64,000 nucleotides of DNA, taken from positions 372,001-436,000 of the forward strand of contig MEHQ01001899.1 of NCBI GenBank assembly GCA_008828725.1, written 5' to 3'. The stretch comes from Saccharina japonica. Its lineage: Eukaryota > Sar > Phaeophyceae > Laminariales > Laminariaceae. Of this stretch, positions 37,901 to 47,867 are shown in pieces. The notes beneath the pieces are model-generated. The model did no database searches. It had not been told where the DNA came from and was given only the letters and a program-made list of their open reading frames with translations. How positions within the stretch are numbered: position 1 is the stretch's first letter; each line of letters starts with the position of its first letter. Both the position numbers and the translations under genes were made by a program.

Positions 37901-40900
37901 ATGACAGTCAAATTTGCTTCAGCGAGAGGCTACCATAATGAAAATCATAGCGGTCGTATCGCTTCGGTGAGAAAGGCTATTGATATCACAATAACAATCA
38001 TGACAGTCAAATTTGCTTCAGCGCGACGTTATCATATGCAAAAATGATGGCGGTTGTATGTATCGCTTGGGTGAGCTGCTATTGATATCACAACGACAAT
38101 GATGGCGGTGGCATCGCGTCGGGACGGTGGCATCGCGTCGGTGATATACAAGTACGACTGTAAGAACAATGGGACGGTGGGAATCATTGGGGACTGGATA
38201 ACGGGGGCAAAGGTGCTCCAGCAAGCGAGTTGAAGGGAGTTATAATAAATACATGGCATGTTTCGTGCTGATACGGGCATGCGTGCGGGTTCTAATGATC
38301 GCAGAAAACGGTATAATGATGCTGACATGATCCACGATGATGTACTATAAGTACGAGTGTCATTCGAGGGCTGTGACGGAGCCTGAAGCACCCGATTCTC
38401 CTTTGAATATTATTAGTTTATAATTACACTTTCCAATGATATTGAGGCTTTCGTTTTTGTTACGCACGTACAAATAGAAACTTGCCAAATGATTGCAAGC
38501 ATGGTCGACAATTCCGCAAAGTGTTATACGAAAGAAAGCCGACACAGCAGTCACCAAGAATCACTCCCCGTTTGCGGAAAATCTCAAAAAGTAGTAAACA
38601 AAATATCGGAACGAACAACAAGACTTATTATGGGATATGACGGGGATTGATGGTGCACGATGAACCCTTTACCTCATCACATCACCGACCTAATTTGGCT
38701 CATCATGTCTCGCCTCTGGTCGCTATATACTTCCTGCTGTATGTGTGTAATATGTGTGTACTATGTAAAGGTGATACGATCTGCGGAAGACGAAGTTCAG
38801 ATGCTTCTTCCACACGTGAAGGAGGCGGAGCAGTTCATGCAACTTTTCGGCCGGGAGTATCTCGTGTTCGACGTCAGCCTTCAGCGCTCACAGGTAGGCT
38901 CAACACTGCTATACCAGGTACTACGGTATACTTAAAATATAGTATAAATATAGTATACCTACACAACTGCCGCCAGGAACTCGCGCAGCAAGATATATAT
39001 ATATATATATTATATATTTATATACATACTTCGTATATGCATATCACTGTCGCCAGCTTGTGTGCGTTGGTGGGAGGTTCCGAGAAAGGTTACAGAACCT
39101 GATCATTCGAGGTCGGCGGGCGTAACATCCCTTTAAAATCAAGTAAAACACGGCTTCAGCCAGCTCGAAAGGGGTTCCTAGTTTTTGGCTCCGTGAAAAA
39201 CAGAAGCCCGTTCGCTGGTAATATAACAGCTCGTTCGACCCTCTCGAGTAACGTTCCTACGAATAGGCGTTTCGTTCGACTGGGATGCGTTCCAACTAAT
39301 ATACAGGGGGTCGCGTTGTTTTCGCGGCTAAAAATGAGTGATGGCTTTTGGGACAAGGTCTTTCTCACCCTTTCCAAGGTCACTTATACCGTTTCACCGT
39401 TTGGGTGGGCGGGGGGTAGGAGGGGAGAGGGGGGTGTACTCATCNTTCTTCATCCTAAAAAGGTACCAGTTCTGTGGTCACAAAACTACGACACAGAGAT
39501 ACTACACTCAGTGCAGTAAGCAGAGCAGACAATGCAACGCCATCTACGACAGGCAAGACCTACCCTGCTAGCAATCCAGGTGCATGCAAGAGAAGGGGGC
39601 GGGGGGGGTTACTCATGTCAGCATGGTCGTAGCTACGGGAGGGGGACGCCGTCGGTGTGTTGGCACGTACGGCGTTGCAGCAAGGCTGCCTTCATTGTTT
39701 CTCTCGTTCTTCGCCTTTTGTCCGGCTGGAAATTTCCTAGCCTAGCCAGATGGCATGTGCCAGTCTTGGCATATTGGGCACGCAAACCCATTGCAATAAT
39801 AGTGTCATGTATGCCGTCGAATTCACGTACGCCCGCTGCAAATACCATGCATGTAAAAAACAAATGCCATGTAATATCGGACCCATTCACCTTAACCCAC
39901 TGCAAATTTCGATTGTCGGCGCCATTAATCTAAAAATGCAGCGAAAACAAACAAACAAACAACATGCATGTCGTCTGCAATAGCCCAAACCGGCTGCAAT
40001 GTCATGCACGTCAAACGCCATGCACGTCGGCGCCATTTGACGAAGATTACTGTAGACTGTAGACTGTAGACTACCTGCTATACGATAGTACAATTACAGG
40101 GGCATAGTAATAGTAGTATAGTAATCAGAACCTGCCATGGACCCAAAAAGCATGCACCCCCCTATGTTTACACATGATATTTGGTTCCCCCGGTAATATT
40201 ACTGTTAACCAATGGTGTTCAGGGCGAGGTGTTCGAGGTGGCAGCCAGCGTACAGGTGAAGAACTCGAAGACGGGGCAGTCGTGCTACGTCTCTTCCTTC
40301 GGGTTCCTGGAACAGCACTCCATCTTCGGAGACGAGGTGCGTACGCCGCACTCTCCTCTCCTATGAATAACCTCTAAACCCTTGCATTAGACCAACAACG
40401 GACGATACCGACGGAAACTTTACTTTTACCTTCCTTAGTGGAAGCTTTCCTTGTGTTTATCCGTTGAATCGTGCTCAGGTAGGCTCATGATACCAGTAGA
40501 TGTCATGCGATATACGATAGTCGTGAAACCATGTCACAGAACCGTGTTACAAAAATTTCCGGAGGTCCTAACATGAAGAGCTCTGTACCACTAGTACTAT
40601 TAGTACTATTAGTGAGTCAAAATTTCCCTTTGAGAAAAAACTAAAGGAGCAAACCCGATGGCCTAGGTATACAACGAGTAACACGTAAAACACGAATATG
40701 CCATGCCTTGTAAGGCGTATGGCTTATAGGTCATCTGCCTTGTACGGCATACGCCTTATTGGGTAGAGTTCCTCAGTCGTAGTGCGTGTCGGGTTTTTTC
40801 TTCGAGATTTTAGTGGGACAACGCTGGAGGGCACGCTGGAGGGCACATATACATATATATACACAAGAATGACATCGTGTAACTTAAAAAAACACACACA

Positions 40901-42997
40901 CACACCCCGTAGATACAAGTTTCGAGGAAAATTGCATCTCGCAGCTTCGTTTTATTCACGTCATATACAATAATGGTGGGACATTGCCAGCTCTGGGGCG
41001 TTTTTCGCAACCATAATACCTCTCTGGACGAATGCGTTCGGGCCATTGCCGTGTAAACATGAAGACCAGACGGAACAAAAAGCTACCACACTGGCGAATC
41101 TGCCGAACAAAATGCTCGTACCCCCTCAATCAGAAACGTTTTGTACAAAGTACCCGTTTAGTCACATTAAGGTTTAATGAACACTTGGAATTCGAGTCAG
41201 AGTTACAGTAGGTTTAATGTGCAGTGAACTCATAGTACAAGCGCTTCCAACGTGTTCGTCGTACATATGTATATATATAATATGTATATATATGTGTAGG
41301 TGGCTCAACTCCAAGCGGCCATCGATAACGGGCGGGAGTACACCGTCCCGACGGAGCACGACCCAAGCCTCCTGCTCTTGGAAGGAACACATCAGCTGGG
41401 GGTGGCTACGCTCTTCACTGAACCCATCGTCTACATGATGGCCACGGAGGTATGTTCAAAACGAGGGAGGGGGGGGNNNNNNNNNNNNNNNNNNNNNNNN
41501 NNNNNNNNNNNNNNNNNNNNNNNNNNNNNNNNNNNNNNNNNNNNNNNNNNNNNNNNNNNNNNNNNNNNNNNNNNNNNNNNNNNNNNNNNNNNNNNNNNNN
41601 NNNNNNNNNNNNNNNNNNNNNNNNNNNNNNNNNNNNNNNNNNNNNNNNNNNNNNNNNNNNNNNNNNNNNNNNNNNNNNNNNNNNNNNNNNNNNNNNNNNN
41701 NNNNNNNNNNNNNNNNNNNNNNNNNNNNNNNNNNNNNNNNNNNNNNNNNNNNNNNNNNNNNNNNNNNNNNNNNNNNNNNNNNNNNNNNNNNNNNNNNNNN
41801 NNNNNNNNNNNNNNNNNNNNNNNNNNNNNNNNNNNNNNNNNNNNNNNNNNNNNNNNNNNNNNNNNNNNNNNNNNNNNNNNNNNNNNNNNNNNNNNNNNNN
41901 NNNNNNNNNNNNNNNNNNNNNNNNNNNNNNNNNNGGGGGAGGAGCAGTAGCAGGCGGGGGGGGAGGAGGAGAAGGAGAGACGGTTCACCTGTGTATACGT
42001 TTGTTTGAAATGTTGGAGAACCAGGAACGAAGCATAAAAAAAGTAAAAGACAGACGCGCAGGAGAACGAGGCATAACGTACACACGTAATTTCTTGTTGA
42101 TACAACTCACGAGACAACCCCGACCCCGCCGTTTGGATGTCGCAGCCACACCCCCTTTGTATACCCTCACGAATGCCTCCAATTCGACGTATACTTCGAA
42201 GAACGCTAAGATATAGCATCCCCGACCACCCTCCCACGCTTCCCTATGTCGACAGGACGAGGAGCGACTCGCCGTAATTAAAAACGTCCGGGCACCGTAC
42301 GGTGAAGTGGGCAAGCTGGAGAGCTCTTGGTGTCCATTGGTCCTCGACGCAAACGGGCGAGCGGTTGACCCGGAGACGGACGAGAGCTGCGGCGTTGACC
42401 TTCCTGAAATCGAGTCACCAAAGGTACGGGCGTACGGTTGTACGATGTCTCTCGACTCCGATCGCGGACGCCTCTTCTCCGGGTACTCCGTCAGCTTCGG
42501 CAAGAGGATCACATGGCATGCATGTATTCTGGGAAGATGCTACAGTACGCTGTCTTGCCCGTATTAAAAGTCCCACCTCAGGACGGCCGCCTCCGCCGAC
42601 CCCCCCCTCCCGCCTCGTCGAAATTTCCGGCACTTGCAAGGACTTGATTGGGTTGTCCTGGGCGTATCGGTTCGAGATAAAGGCTGGCTTTGGCCTTCCG
42701 CTGACGTGCGCGTCGGCGTACTGCCAGTACGACCTCTTGGGAGAGACTTTCACCACCGAGACGGTGCAGCCAGACCCGCCTTCGACGTCGCCTGTGCTGA
42801 ACTACTCCTTCGTGCACCGGGTCGACAAGGTGTGGTGTGGTGTGGTGTGGTGTGGTGTGGTGTGGTGTGGTGTGGTGTGGGCGGTGTGGAACAATGGGGC
42901 GCAGCGCTGCTAATTTTGTAGGCAGGATGGTAGGCTTGTTGATAGAAGAAGGGGAACGTAGGCGGACTGCTGGTTGTTGCTGCTCGCTGCTGCTGCT

Positions 42998-43028
<31 letters not shown>

Positions 43029-46000
43029 CTTGTTCCTGTTGTTGAATTGATCGGGGTAAATCAAAAGACGCTACGTACGTAAAGTATGTCCCGTTGAAGC
43101 AGGCTGCCCTCTCTTTTGCCATCGTGGCAGTCTCGCTTGCAGTCCTCAATTACTAAACCAGGTATACCGTAAACTGAAACATGCCTCCTACAATACTAGA
43201 GCAATAAACCGAGTCACTTACGGGCTTCGGCGGTGCAAGCACAAGTCCGAGTCCATCTGCATCGACCCCTACCGGGACCGTCGCGCCCCCTCGCGGTGTT
43301 GCTTCGCGTAATTTTCACCGTATCTATTCAATGGTATTGTTTTCCTTGAAATCCAGCCCGTGGTCACAAGAAGCATAAGTCCTTCGCCAAGGGTTAAGGC
43401 TGCTCAGGGCTTTGTTCGTTTATCGCCGGTTTCCCTCGAATGTTTGTATTAATCGGTGCCATTTACTACTGCATATATTTAGTTTTCCTGGTGTCGGAGG
43501 TGCTGTCGGTGATGTCTCGGCCAGATTATTTTCTTACCCGACCATGCGTAGCGGTCGCAGAGTTCGTTCGTGAGAGTTCGGTCTGTTTACGTATTTGATT
43601 GACGATTGGCACGATTGATTGTTGAGGTGGCACTTCTGAGGCTGCCGTGCGCATTGCACGCCGCGCTGCTATCATGGGCCTCCACCACTTTTGCCGGGTT
43701 ATTTTATCGAAATAGGGCTATAGTAATACGAAGTACTAGTATATATGGTACCTCGTATTACGGGAGGGGGCATAGTAATACCTAGTAATACATAGTAATA
43801 CAGAGTAATACAGAGTAATATAGTAGTATATAATCAGAGCCCACGATGGGCCCTAAAACCTTATACAGTATCCCCCTATGTTTGCACACCCTATATTTGG
43901 TTATGCTTTCTATGATATGTTCCCTCGTAACAGGGGTCATATCGAAACCCTACAGCTATTAATAGCTGTGGATCGACTGTAGCTTCAGAACTCAACGACG
44001 GCGTCTCCTTTTTGTTTGTGAGGGAAGGACGCTCGCGTCTCTTCGGTCCACCACCGTGCGCTTACTCGCTGAGGAAAACACGTCGTCTTGCGAGCAATGC
44101 ACCGTCATCAACATAGCGATGGAAGTCGGCGAAAGGAGCGAGTCCCGCACTCCGTGCCCGATGAAATGAGCTACTGCAGTGAGGAACCAACACAATGGAA
44201 TCGGTATAATGAAATGAGCTACTGTAATGATGACAACGCCACCACCATCACCACCACTGTATGTAGTTGTCGTACAACGATGTTTAGTCAACGAAACGAG
44301 ATAATAATGTGAGAACATCATCCTCATCACGATCACCCTCATCGCTGTAGTTGTAATGATCTCTGGTCCTTGCTTTTTGCTGGTCGACTGTTTTTCCGTT
44401 TCTACCCCGTGACTTTGCAGGTGACAAAAGAGATCGTAGACCAGTTGTCCAGGCCCCTCCAAGTGTCCTTGTATGTCGGTCCTTACATCGAACCGGAGAA
44501 GCCTGAGGTGAGCCACAATATGCCCTAAAACAATAATTTGAAGTATAATAAATAACTCTCTTACAACTTACAAATATCGTTAGCGATAAGCTGCTCACTG
44601 GTTCATCTTGACGTCGAATACGGTGCCACTATTCATCTATCGCCGTCGAATACGGTGCCTCCATTTTAGCGTGGCCGCCAGCGGAGTCGTATCGCCTCCC
44701 CCCCCCCCCCCTGTACTATTAATAATATTGATACCCGTAGTACATCATATAGAATAATTTCACCACGTATCATACATAGCGTTTCACTATATTATAATAA
44801 TAGATGTTTCTCGGAACGTGCGTTTCCTTTCCGTTCCGTACACACGTCATTTGTTGTCACGCACGTCGGCCGTTTTGGGCTGCGACCTTCAAGCCCGCTA
44901 GAGTCGCGCCCCTTTGCGAATCGTATCATATAGAATACTTTCACCACGTATCATAGCGTTTCGCTATATTATAATAATAGATGTTTCTCGGAACGAGCGT
45001 TTCCTAACGTACAGAATGCTCTCGACCAGCATGTGCCTCCACCGCCTCCCCACTGCGGCGTGCTGCTACCCTGCGTGTTATTATTATCATTCAACAGCAA
45101 GTAGGCGTCTTTCTAACGCCCACTGGCAGCCACTACCAAGGTCTTGGTTTCGATTCGTTGATCGGGCGGCGTCAGCCGCAACCCCTTGTACATGTATGTA
45201 TTACTAATATTAGCAGATTGTATCCACTATTTCCTCGCTCTGCGCTCTCAGGCGCCGGTGTGTTATTTTTCAGTGATTCGTGGGCTCACCGTGGCCAAGT
45301 ATGCCAGCTCAAATCGTTTGCGGGTCATGTTCCTGTCAAAACCTTCGAAGTTTCGCTCGGGAAGGGTCGTTGCATGTCATAGCACGTCACTTTTAAGTTA
45401 TTCTGTGCCAGCACTGAAGTTTCGTTTGCGTGTTGTGAAGTTTCATCCTCCTTCGTTAGCTTCGTCGGCGGCCTGGGCCGACGGCGGCATTCCCCTTGTA
45501 TATATGTATGATATCCGTCGGCCTCGGGAATCGCTCCACTGGAAATCGAGCTTCCCTCGGCGGTTTAAGACATCAGGTACGCTTTGCTCGAGATGAGGTG
45601 GACAAGTTCGTTTGCTTTTGGTGCCATCGCGCCCGCTTGCGTCCAGGGCCTACTCGGTGGCCTATTCGAGGGCTCGCTCGGGCGGCGTGAGGCCGATGAA
45701 TGTCGGAATCTTGTTTGCTGATGTGCTGCGGCTGTAGAATGCAGTACCCGTAGGTTTGTCACGACTCTTTCCAGTTGCCTGAAATATACAGAGTATTAGC
45801 GGCACCTTCAAGTAGGCCCAGAGAGGCAAGCGCCAAAGGAACTGGCTGATAGTTATAGCTGGTGATACGTAAAGTATTCGAAACATTTGGGTTTGCTTTC
45901 TTTGGCGGGTTAAAGGCGCAATTTTTTTTGGTGCATTCATTGATTTGCACATACGTTGTGCCGAACGGTAAAACGTGTACTTCGGTTATTCAGTGCTTTC

Positions 46001-46981
46001 TTCACACAACTATGTGTGTTTTGTTTATGCACCCCTTGGCAGTACCGTCGCCTTTGCTGCCTCGATTTTCTTGCATCCTAGGCCGTTACGGGTATGCGCG
46101 GAGCCGCAAGTGGACGTCAGCCCGCCGCGGCAAAGCCCCCCTGTATACTTATAAATAATAAATATTTTAACCAACAGCTGTGAGATCGAGGATTTCGTCG
46201 AAACTCATCTTCGCAATCTATCACACGTGGGATACTTCCATCGCGCGTACTTACGTATACATGATATAATGCATGGCAGCGGCGTATGGCAATAGCGCGT
46301 GGGTCCTGCTCGTGGCGCTTTTCGAGCATGGAAAAACTTGTTTTGTGTTTTCGTGGCGACAGTAGGCGAAGCCGCCGCAGCACACAGTCGTCGTGCTAAT
46401 TATGACTAGACGTCGGTGCCCCTCTAAGCAAGGATTGCTCTCGTGAATCCAGCATGAGCAACCTGCGGAGACTAAAGGTTGCACGGCACGAAAGCTACCG
46501 CGGACTATCATGTAACATGACGTGTGCAACATTACTAAATTGTAAATAGTAAATATCCTACAACATTTTTCAAGATTTCGCACAGCTTCCCCCTGGTCGT
46601 CATGCATCAGTCGCACCCTACATCCCGCGAAGTTCGACCCGACCCATCAACAGCCCTCCTGCAAAATTCCAAAAATCATTACAAAAGTCAGGTTATATAT
46701 GAGGCATAGACCCCCCCCATCGTAAGGTTCGTATGGTCTTTGGCGCTATCATAGCCCCATACCGTGGCAGGAATCAACCATCTGCATATTTTGCCGTCTG
46801 CGAAACATTAATAAACCAACCAACTGAAAATAAATAGCCTACTCTATATACGTACAACCAAAGTCGCTCGCCCGCCTCAATACCTGCTTTTAAGGAAAAC
46901 ATATCTACAAGAGTATGAGCGTGTGAATAACCCCCCCCCCATCTATGGTCATACGGCTATGGCCATGCATGAAAATGAAGT

Positions 46982-47026
<45 letters not shown>

Positions 47027-47867
47027 ATCGACCTCTACCCGGTGGCAGGACGCCATCTCCACAAGAAACCCAGGGGTGTGTAGGCGATTTGAATCCCTGT
47101 GCCGCCCGGGAACCTCTATCCCATCCCCACTGGGCCGCGGCGGCAACCCAGTCGGAACGCTTACATCTCCACAAACTCCAACCCGACAACGCGGGAGCAA
47201 CGGAGACGTAGGCGGGGGGGGCGACATCGGTCCCCCGATGTCCTGGGGGTTTGCCACGCCAGGCATCGCGGAGGGGGGGGGCGGGGTTGCTTCTGCGAAA
47301 GAAGAAGCGCCCAAAGGGGACGCGGTGGGAGGGAGTGCCGAGGGTGGAGGAGGAGGGGGAGGGGCAGGAGGAGAAGCCATGGTGGCTGAGGTGTCGGCGC
47401 TCCGAGAAGAGAACGCCACGCTTAAGAAACAATTGCGCAAGGCCAAAGCGGAGATAAAGAGACTCAACGGCATTAGCGCCGGCGGCGGTGGTGGCGGGGG
47501 AAGCGGCGGTGGGCAGGCCGCAGGGGGGGATGACGGACGAGGAGGAGGAGGAGGAGGAGGAGGGGTCGCGAGGGCGTCGGAAATCGACGGTGCAGCAGGC
47601 GGAAGTAAAAGCGGGGCAGAGGACGGGAGTGTAGACGAGGCGGGGGGCGGAAGACGAAAACGAGATAAGGCCGAGCATGGCCGTAGGGGCCGCACCCCTC
47701 GGGAATCGCGGAGCCGAAAGAAGATGGACATAGACGCGGCTAGGGCAACGGACGCCGTCGTCGAGGCTGTGGCGGGAGGGGGGCGGGTGGCGTCGGAGAC
47801 TGGGGAGGGTCCGCCGAGTCCGGCAAGAGAAGGCGTAGAGCGGTCGTCTCCAGACGTTGCTTTGTAG
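25958..47867 (+). CDS. FHA-containing kinesin-3-like motor protein
   Basis: A microtubule motor ATPase of about 1,319 aa. Exons: 25958-26056, 26410-26547, 27022-27156, 28059-28178, 28475-28660, 29478-29639, 30097-30207, 30671-30798, 31435-31603, 31998-32285, 33150-33295, 34458-34604, 34991-35117, 35562-35711, 36716-36781, 37736-37873, 38771-38893, 40223-40336, 41300-41449, 42256-42423, 42641-42829, 44421-44507 and 47049-47867 (TAG). The motor starts [10 protein letters not shown] (start ATG 25958). It has the P-loop GLSGSGKT (104-111), STRGH in place of the usual SSRSH (231-235), DLAGTE (262-267), [10 protein letters not shown] and [19 protein letters not shown]. An FHA domain (about 562-660) begins [13 protein letters not shown], the kinesin-3 signature. 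A region at 956-1047 ([28 protein letters not shown]) resembles the C2-like part of KIF1/KIF13. The tail has glycine-rich runs and a coiled coil ([20 protein letters not shown]). The first intron needs a GC-AG donor. An assembly gap in the intron after 41449 may hide an exon; the terminal exon is the least certain. Confidence 0.88.
26250..26354 (+). other. Alternative or extra kinesin exon candidate
   Basis: An ATG-started frame of 35 codons (beginning [20 protein letters not shown]) ends at a good donor (gag|gtaatc). It is in frame with the next real exon at 26410. It could be an alternative first exon, an internal exon joined to a GT donor at 26061, or chance. I prefer direct joining of 26056 to 26410 because the junction [20 protein letters not shown] reads as continuous kinesin sequence. 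Confidence 0.35.
26915..26955 (+). repeat. Microsatellite of catacatcat type
   Basis: Repeats of catacat and tcatacatca in the second kinesin intron. Its open frame joins the P-loop exon without a stop, which makes a false long reading frame. Confidence 0.6.
27245..27322 (+). repeat. MITE-like repeat family R1, copy B
   Basis: In a kinesin intron. It starts gtaatccgaacccacgatgg, contains aaaagcatgtatccccttct and tctacacac, and ends atatttggttctggttata. It matches the family layout with inverted ends. Confidence 0.7.
30208..30405 (+). repeat. Degenerate atcatcatagatc microsatellite
   Basis: It begins at the donor of the exon ending 30207. The intron start is built of imperfect repeats of atcatcat(a/c)(g/a)tc for about 190 bases. 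No coding content. Confidence 0.75.
31328..31433 (+). repeat. CT-rich tract acting as pyrimidine tract
   Basis: About 100 bases of (tccc)n / (tccctc)n run directly into the acceptor ttag at 31434 of the motor exon starting 31435. It therefore doubles as an extreme polypyrimidine tract. Confidence 0.7.
33411..33441. repeat. AT-rich palindrome
   Basis: atataacaatatta is followed by its near-perfect mirror tatattgttatat, giving a palindrome of about 28 bases in a kinesin intron. It can form a cruciform. Confidence 0.6.
33622..33748 (+). repeat. 9-bp minisatellite ccctgtata
   Basis: About 14 head-to-tail units of ccctgtata, with a few variants (ccctgtaca, ccttgtata), in the kinesin intron between 33295 and 34458. 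The open frames of repeating cysteine-isoleucine-proline through it are artefacts. Confidence 0.85.
33763..33935. repeat. GGGTCGGGT inverted repeat block
   Basis: The left half (33763-33835) carries several cgggtcgggt motifs. The right half (33868-33930) carries their complements acccgacccg. The two halves can fold on each other over about 170 bases. A fragment with cgacccgacccatcaacagc recurs near 46630. Confidence 0.65.
37215..37452 (+). repeat. G-rich minisatellite ggggata
   Basis: About 240 bases of ggggatag, gggggtag and ggggtagg(t) units in the kinesin intron before 37736. Regular G4 runs on the plus strand could form quadruplexes. Short relatives occur at about 49547 and, inverted, at about 62903. 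The opposite-strand frames of repeating Pro-Tyr-Pro-Leu-Ser are artefacts. Confidence 0.85.
37862..38140 (+). repeat. Tandem copies of an exon-end and splice-donor segment
   Basis: The exon end cgcatcgcttcg|gtgaga at 37862-37879 is repeated at about 37957 (cgtatcgcttcggtgaga), and more loosely near 38060 and 38110. The downstream tatcatat / gacagtcaaatttgcttcag block repeats with it. The spacing is about 95 bases. The copies look like a local duplication of the splice-donor region. Confidence 0.65.
39443..39510 (-). repeat. Dispersed repeat family R3, partial inverted copy
   Basis: Read on the minus strand it has gtgtcgtagttttgtgacca followed by cagaactggtacc and taggatgaagaa, matching the first half of the copy at 7345. 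It lies in a kinesin intron. Confidence 0.5.
40121..40200 (+). repeat. MITE-like repeat family R1, copy C
   Basis: Starts gtaatcagaacctgccatgg, contains aaaaagcatgcacccccc and tatgtttacacatgatattt, and ends ggttcccccggtaatatt. It lies just before the acceptor at 40222, so it may affect splicing of that kinesin exon. Confidence 0.7.
41477..41934. other. Assembly gap (458 N)
   Basis: A run of N lies inside the kinesin intron between 41449 and 42256. It is bordered by G-rich sequence on both sides, so a long G-rich repeat probably broke the assembly. A small exon could be hidden, although the flanking exons already join in phase 0. Confidence 0.98.
42830..42880 (+). repeat. gtgtg minisatellite starting at a splice donor
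   Basis: Directly after the exon end gacaag at 42829 come about ten units of gtgtg or ggtgt. The first intron bases, gtgtgg, are themselves the repeat unit, so several equivalent GT donors lie in a row. Confidence 0.8.
42975..43030 (+). repeat. CTG trinucleotide repeat
   Basis: About 17 nearly uninterrupted ctg/tgc units in the kinesin intron after 42829. Open frames of leucine, alanine or glutamine runs here are artefacts. Confidence 0.8.
43831..43906 (+). repeat. MITE-like repeat family R1, copy D
   Basis: Starts taatcagagcccacgatggg, contains tatccccctatgtttgcaca, and ends ctatatttggttat. It is preceded by a short array of agtaatac units from about 43770. In a kinesin intron. Confidence 0.7.
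44743..45015 (+). repeat. Tandem duplication with about 180-bp spacing
   Basis: 44743-44830 and 44926-45008 share tttcaccacgtatcata, agcgtttc.ctatattata and gatgtttctcggaacg.gcgt. The sequence between differs. Both are in the last kinesin intron. Confidence 0.7.
46174..46258 (+). repeat. Inverted-end repeat family R5, copy 2
   Basis: Starts acagctgtgagatcgaggat, contains ttcgtcgaaa, and continues to gggatacttccatcgcgcg. It lies in opposite orientation to the copy at 826-946. In the last kinesin intron. Confidence 0.6.
46983..47026 (+). repeat. 44-base C homopolymer before the last kinesin acceptor
   Basis: An uninterrupted run of 44 C ends 22 bases before the inferred acceptor at 47048. If the terminal exon is right, this run is the polypyrimidine tract of the intron. 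Open frames reading it as polyproline or polyglycine on either strand are not coding. Confidence 0.85.

Noticed and set aside
41300-42237. Long frames running through the gap
   Set aside because: They consist mostly of unknown residues; only 41300-41449 and 42256-42423 are real exons.
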